Origin: a virus
Strand: one strand, 5' to 3'
Length of the DNA: 34,351 nucleotides
IMG/VR virus record: IMGVR_UViG_3300035670_000768
Span: 1-34,351 of that record
Made by a program: the position numbers and the translations under genes. The stretch's first letter is position 1. Each line of letters starts with the position of its first letter. This document shows, in pieces, positions 30,636 through 34,351 of the stretch. The notes beneath the pieces are model-generated. The model made no database searches. It was not told where the DNA came from and saw only the letters and a program-made list of their open reading frames with translations.

Positions 30636-31460
30636 ATGGAAAACCTCATCGAACAACTACCCGGCTCCTACTCAAACGTTCCGGACGAAACCTATCACCG
30701 ATGGAAGGGCGCCTCGAACTCACGGCTTTCCGACCTTCTCAGCTCTCCCGCGCACGCGCTCTTTTCCATGACCTACCGGGACAAGGTGACGCCGGCGCTA
30801 AAGCGCGGCTCGGCGCTTCACTGCCAGGTGCTCACGCCTGGCGCGTTCGATTCTCGCTTCGAGGTGCGACAGGACAGAAAGACCTCGCCGGATGATGCGT
30901 GCACACTCGGCGCGAACGATTACGCCTCCGTGGTGGGCATGGCCGAGGCGATTTCGGAGCACCCTGTCGCCTCCGAGCTCCTCGCCGATTGCTTTCTTCG
31001 CGAGCACTCAATCGTCTGGGACGACTGCGAGAGCGGAGTTCGCTGCAAGGCGCGCATTGATCACATCTGCAAGGAGCGGGATATCGCGATTGACCTAAAG
31101 ACCACGACCGATGCAAGCCCCACCGAGTTTGCGCGCTCGATTTACAACTACGGATACCACCGCCAGGGCGCGCACTACCTTCAAGCGCTCACCGCGAACG
31201 GCACCCCTAAGCGCCATTTCGTCATCATCGCCGTCGAGAGTGAAGCGAAAATCGCCCGCAACGGAAAGCCGACCCACGCGATCGGCGTTTACGTGCTCGA
31301 CTCCATGGCCATCGAGATCGGCACGAAAGAACTCTCGCCGCTCCTTGCGACATGGAAGCGCTGCGAGACCTCGGGAGAGTGGCCCGCGTACCCGGAGAAG
31401 ATTCAAGACATCAGTCTTCCGGGCTGGGTTTTGAAACGGGAGGAGAAGCAAGATGAATGA
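30636..31460 (+). CDS. RecE-like PD-(D/E)XK exonuclease
   Basis: The 274-residue product fits the exonuclease VIII / YqaJ-like group (PDDEXK): YHRWKGASNSRLSDLLSSP, then GSALHCQVLTP, and the active site D142 in KARIDHIC with D153-L-K155 in IAIDLKTTTDAS. YHRQGAHYLQAL supplies the conserved Gln and Tyr. It resects double-stranded ends 5' to 3' and hands single strands to the partner coded next. GAGGTGAG lies before the ATG. It overlaps the annealing gene by eight bases. This is the two-component SynExo arrangement. Confidence 0.88.
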   Translation: MENLIEQLPGSYSNVPDETYHRWKGASNSRLSDLLSSPAHALFSMTYRDKVTPALKRGSALHCQVLTPGAFDSRFEVRQDRKTSPDDACTLGANDYASVVGMAEAISEHPVASELLADCFLREHSIVWDDCESGVRCKARIDHICKERDIAIDLKTTTDASPTEFARSIYNYGYHRQGAHYLQALTANGTPKRHFVIIAVESEAKIARNGKPTHAIGVYVLDSMAIEIGTKELSPLLATWKRCETSGEWPAYPEKIQDISLPGWVLKREEKQDE

Positions 31461-32493
31461 CGTGACGGAAAACCTGCCGGCCGCGCCGCCGGATCATTTG
31501 CCGACCAGCAAAGAACTCATGGCTCAAGTGCCTGGGATTTTCGAGAGCCCGGATCTTACGCTCTCCGACCAGAGCATGAATTTTAAGGAGATGTGGCAGT
31601 TTGCACAGATTATCTCGAAGGCGGACTGCGCGCCGAAGCAGTGGAAGGGGAAGCCAAACGACTGCTTTCTCGCCGTCGGCCTTTCGATTCAGCTCCGGGT
31701 GAATCCCTTGGTATTCATGCAGCACTGCTACCCGGTTTACGGGAAGATTCGCGCAGAGGGGAAATTCGTCAAAGCGCTCATCGACACAAATGGCCCATAC
31801 TCGGACGGCCTGCATGTCGAGGGGCCGACCGGGACGGGCGAGTCGCGCCGGTGCACCGCCTGGGGAACGCGCCGCTCGAACGGGGAACGGGATGAGCTCG
31901 CCTTCTCGATGCGCGACGCCGGCGCCGCGGGGTGGCTCAGGCCCAAACCGGACGACAACCGAAACGAAACCAACTGGTGGCTGAAACTCCCCGACCAGAT
32001 GCTCGTGTACCGCACCGTCTCTCTCTTTTGCGATCGATATTGCCCCAACGTCCGGATGGGCCTGGAGACGATGGAGGAGGCGCACGACATCGGCGACGGC
32101 GTCACGGTGCTCCGGCCTGCCAGGGCATCGAGCGAGCTCAACCAGACGCTTGAGAGCGTGAGAGGGAAGGCCGCCGCGGCCGAGTCTCAAACCGATACCC
32201 CAAAAGATAGTGCCCCCGCCAGACCAGCGAATGTGGAGGAAGCGGGGACGCCTGCGGGTTCCGCATCCGCCGGCGGGGGCCGTGTTTCTGAGACGCCCGA
32301 GCTGCTCCGGTTACTGCTCGATGAGGCGGGGCGACACAAGGTCACGGAAGCGATGCTGGCCGCGCGCATGAAGCGGCCGGTCTCGGAGTTCGACGACAAA
32401 AACATCGAGACACTACTCGATTTATTCGAGTTCGTCCGCAACGGGCAGGTTGAGATCGGGAAAGAGTTCCCCGAGCTGCGGGCGGCGGCATGA
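31453..32493 (+). CDS. RecT-like single-strand annealing protein
   Basis: The 346-residue product has the pattern of phage RecT-superfamily proteins: FKEMWQFAQIISKADCAPKQ, KPNDCFLAVGLSIQLRVNP, YPVYGKIRAEGKFVKALID and an AWGTRRSNGER / AFSMRDAGAAG core. Residues after about 235 form a variable Pro/Ala-rich linker and a helical tail (LLRLLLDEAGRHKVTEAM). It anneals the single strands made by the neighbouring nuclease. GGAGGAG lies upstream and the start overlaps the nuclease stop. It is a strong contextual call, less certain on sequence because the superfamily is diverse. Confidence 0.82.
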   Translation: MNDVTENLPAAPPDHLPTSKELMAQVPGIFESPDLTLSDQSMNFKEMWQFAQIISKADCAPKQWKGKPNDCFLAVGLSIQLRVNPLVFMQHCYPVYGKIRAEGKFVKALIDTNGPYSDGLHVEGPTGTGESRRCTAWGTRRSNGERDELAFSMRDAGAAGWLRPKPDDNRNETNWWLKLPDQMLVYRTVSLFCDRYCPNVRMGLETMEEAHDIGDGVTVLRPARASSELNQTLESVRGKAAAAESQTDTPKDSAPARPANVEEAGTPAGSASAGGGRVSETPELLRLLLDEAGRHKVTEAMLAARMKRPVSEFDDKNIETLLDLFEFVRNGQVEIGKEFPELRAAA

Positions 32494-32525
32494 TTCTGTA
32501 CATCGACACATTGCACAAACATTCA

Positions 32526-32572
32526 ACCCGGCGGCGGGCCGCATCGAGGGCTCTAACCGCCGGGTCTTTTTT
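32526..32572 (+). terminator. Rho-independent terminator after the annealing gene
   Basis: ACCCGGCGG (32526-32534) pairs perfectly with CCGCCGGGT (32557-32565), 9 bp with a 22-nt loop. A C and then TTTTTT (32567-32572) follow at once. It separates the nuclease/annealing pair from the two genes downstream. Confidence 0.8.
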
Positions 32573-32583
32573 CTGACGGAGCT

Positions 32584-32784
32584 GTGAGGAACTTGGGCTG
32601 TGACAAAGACATAGTTTTTATTGCGCGCGACGGCGGCTTTGTGCCGGTGAATCTCGACATCTCAGAGCCTACACTCTGCGAGCTAAATGGCGAGCCGATC
32701 ATCTTTTCGCCCGCCGGCGAGAGCCAGAAGGAAAAACTCCGCAGGGGATTTGAACGGAAGTTTGGTCAGGGAGAGAAAGAATGA
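32584..32784 (+). CDS. Small protein of unknown function, coupled to the ATPase
   Basis: The 66-residue product begins at GTG 32584 with GGAG upstream. It shows beta-rich DKDIVFIARDGGFVPVNLD, then LCELNGEPIIFSP and a charged helical tail (KEKLRRGFERKFGQGEKE). The stop overlaps the ATPase ATG by four bases. A role as partner or inhibitor of the ATPase is possible from the coupling only. Confidence 0.65.
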   Translation: MRNLGCDKDIVFIARDGGFVPVNLDISEPTLCELNGEPIIFSPAGESQKEKLRRGFERKFGQGEKE

Positions 32785-34124
32785 CATACATCAAAAAATG
32801 CAGGGTTGAAAATATTCTCGGCGTTCGCAAGGTGGAAATCGCGCCGCCCACGAATGGCGTGACCATCGGCGGCGCCAACGGCAGCGGCAAGACCTCAGCA
32901 ATTTGGGGCTTGATTATGGCGCTGGGCGGCCGGGGGCAGCTCCCCCCCGAGCCGGTGCGCCGCGGCGAAGAGAGGGGCAATGTCATCATCGAACTCGACG
33001 AGTTCAACGTGCGCCTGCAGATCGACAAGCTTCGCCGCTCGCAGCTCATAGTCGAGAGCAAGGACGGCGCACAGTACCGCCGCCCGCAGGAGATGCTCGA
33101 CAAGCTCTTCGGCGGGCTCTCGTTCGACCCCGGCGCCTTCAAGGAGATGGACCCGCGCAAGCGCTATGATTGTCTGCGCGAGCTCGTGAAGCTCGACTTC
33201 AGCGACATGGATCGCCAGTACGAGAAAGCCTACGAGGGGCGCCGCGATGTCGGCCGCCAGGTAAAAGAGCTCGAGGGGAAGCTCGCCGGCCGCAAGCTCC
33301 ACGAGGGGGTGCCGGATGAGGAGCAGGATTCGGCCGCGATGGTGGCGGAATGGAAGGAGCTCTGCGCCAAGAACCGCGCTTATGACGAGCGCCGCCGCAA
33401 CATTGCAGCTGCCGACCGCGAATGCGCACACCTCGCCGACGAGAACAAGCGCCATCGGAGCGAGATCGCCAGAATCACCACCGAGATCGAAAGGCTCACC
33501 GAGCAGGCGCGTGAAATTCAGGAGACGGTGGGCGCCAACGAGGAGCTCCGCGAGCAGCTCCGGGCGCAGGCCGCGGCAGAGGAAAAGGTCCTGGCCGAAT
33601 CCGATGAGGTAAAGAGCCGCGCGCGGGCCGAGAGCTTCCACGCTCGCCTCGGCGAAATAGATGTCATCAACCGGAAGGTGCGCGAGAACCAGGAAGCACT
33701 GCAGCTCAAGCGGGACTGGCGCAAAAAGAAGGACGAGCACGAGCAGCTCGAGGCGCAGCTCTCCGGCATCGAGAAGGCCAAGAAAAACCTGCTGGCGGCG
33801 GCACCGTTTCCAGTCGTGGGGCTTTCATTTGCGGAGGACGGCGTCACGTACCGCGGGATCGCCTTTGAGCAGCTCAGCGAATCCGAGCAGTGGGAAATCA
33901 GCCTCGCGATCGGCTTCGCGCTTAACCCCAAGGGCATAATGTTCATGCGCAATTCGGGCGGGCTCGACAAGCGCACGCGCGCTCGGCTGCGCGAGAGGGC
34001 GGAGGCCCTGGGCGTGCAGCTGTTCCTTGAGGTGGTCGATGACGCCGAGGATGTGCAGCTGCTGATCGAGGAGGGAGAGGTGAAGGAAAATCGTTTAGGG
34101 GAGGCATGCCATGCGAATAGTTAA
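32781..34124 (+). CDS. Rad50/SMC-like ATPase, possible recombination helper
   Basis: The 447-residue product has Walker A G31-ANGSG-K37-T38, a long charged coiled coil (about residues 140-335, e.g. EIERLTEQAREIQE) and a C-terminal ABC-type half with QLSESEQWEISLAIGFAL (signature region, near residue 364). The Walker B place reads IMFMRNSGGLD: Asn/Ser stand where the catalytic D-E is usual, as I recall in related phage proteins (ILIKNGSLLD). It is short for a Rad50, with no zinc hook. It probably helps recombination or end processing together with the nuclease and annealing pair. A GGAGAG site precedes the ATG at 32781 and overlaps the small gene. Confidence 0.82.
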   Translation: MTYIKKCRVENILGVRKVEIAPPTNGVTIGGANGSGKTSAIWGLIMALGGRGQLPPEPVRRGEERGNVIIELDEFNVRLQIDKLRRSQLIVESKDGAQYRRPQEMLDKLFGGLSFDPGAFKEMDPRKRYDCLRELVKLDFSDMDRQYEKAYEGRRDVGRQVKELEGKLAGRKLHEGVPDEEQDSAAMVAEWKELCAKNRAYDERRRNIAAADRECAHLADENKRHRSEIARITTEIERLTEQAREIQETVGANEELREQLRAQAAAEEKVLAESDEVKSRARAESFHARLGEIDVINRKVRENQEALQLKRDWRKKKDEHEQLEAQLSGIEKAKKNLLAAAPFPVVGLSFAEDGVTYRGIAFEQLSESEQWEISLAIGFALNPKGIMFMRNSGGLDKRTRARLRERAEALGVQLFLEVVDDAEDVQLLIEEGEVKENRLGEACHANS

Positions 34125-34351
34125 ACTCACAGCGGAACATTTCACTGAGCGAAACGGGCGGAAGGAGTACGCCGGGCCGGAGGCGCTCGAAGGCCAGGCG
34201 GAAATCTCCGTTGAGATTGCCGCGGGCCTCGGGCGCGTGTGGTTCCCGCGACTGGAGGTGCGGGGATTCATACGGGCGTTCGCCGGGTCTGGCATCAGCG
34301 CCGGGGATGGCATCAGCGCCGGGGATGGCATCAGCGCCGGGGATGGCATCA
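34111..34351 (+). CDS. Start of a GISAGD hexapeptide-repeat protein, cut by the window edge
   Basis: From the ATG at 34111 (AGGGGAGG upstream) the frame stays open to the edge, so this is partial. About 60 residues (MRIVKLTAEHFTERNGRKEY...) are followed by GISAGD repeats: three exact 18-bp copies (GGCATCAGCGCCGGGGAT) at 34291-34344 and a fourth begun at 34345. Related phage proteins with GIKAG-type hexapeptides form right-handed beta-solenoids. It overlaps the ATPase end by 14 nt. The function is unknown. Confidence 0.7.
   Translation, partial: MRIVKLTAEHFTERNGRKEYAGPEALEGQAEISVEIAAGLGRVWFPRLEVRGFIRAFAGSGISAGDGISAGDGISAGDGI
34291..34351 (+). repeat. Exact 18-bp tandem repeat
   Basis: GGCATCAGCGCCGGGGAT is repeated three times without mismatch and a fourth copy starts at the window edge. 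In frame it codes GISAGD. Exact identity suggests recent expansion. Confidence 0.9.

Noticed and set aside
32490-32578. A 28-residue frame starting ATGA at the end of the RecT-like gene
   Set aside because: It runs through the terminator hairpin, is basic and has no recognisable feature.
34291-34351. The 18-bp repeats as a CRISPR array
   Set aside because: There are no spacers, the units are directly joined, and they are in frame as GISAGD.
1-34351. tRNA genes, attachment sites and cos sites
   Set aside because: None could be recognised by eye. No cloverleaf or matching att core was found, so nothing is reported.

Overview
The window looks like most of the genome of a temperate, long-tailed (siphovirus-type) double-stranded DNA phage or prophage. 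It carries a tyrosine recombinase, a repressor-like regulator, HK97-type head genes, a long tape-measure gene and a muramidase lysis module. The DNA is GC-rich throughout. No ribosomal, tRNA or clearly chromosomal gene is visible. The host cannot be named from the sequence. A T4-type (GH24) lysozyme and exported, cysteine-rich proteins fit a Gram-negative host, but that is an inference.

Layout, left to right. Positions 88-1476 encode a membrane-anchored DEDDh exonuclease with TerB-like and BRCT-like parts. Positions 1511-7686 are the packaging and head genes: small and large terminase, portal, HK97 prohead protease and major capsid. Positions 7758-10592 are the probable decoration, connector and tail-tube genes. 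Positions 10602-11317 are the tail assembly chaperone with a textbook -1 frameshift signal. Positions 11310-14504 are the tape measure. Positions 14501-20271 are the tail tip, a J-like central fibre protein with four FN3-like modules, and a fibre-like protein. Positions 20268-21823 are small structural or accessory genes. Positions 21834-26630 are an unusual accessory run: a Cys/Tyr-rich repeat protein, a SAM methyltransferase, a GT9-like glycosyltransferase, an 861-residue protein built from about 37 copies of a 21-residue repeat, and a small beta-rich protein. Positions 26641-28701 are the lysis region. A leftward secreted protein and the integrase follow (28710 to about 30042), then a rightward regulator and recombination operon: XRE regulator, small membrane protein, RecE-like nuclease, RecT-like annealing protein, and after a strong terminator a Rad50/SMC-like ATPase. 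The right edge cuts through a gene with exact 18-bp (GISAGD) repeats.

Almost all genes are on the plus strand, tightly packed and often overlapping by 4-8 nt, so long operons are likely. The clearest regulatory signals are: two -10 elements that would give leaderless transcripts for the first gene and the small terminase; a 250-nt leader before the capsid gene with a promoter, twin hairpins sharing one loop sequence and a terminator-like hairpin against the ribosome site; and the chaperone frameshift site.

The best candidates for something undescribed are the Cys/Tyr-rich protein with its methyltransferase, glycosyltransferase and repeat-fibre neighbours (21834-26281), and the twin-hairpin capsid leader (6118-6342).
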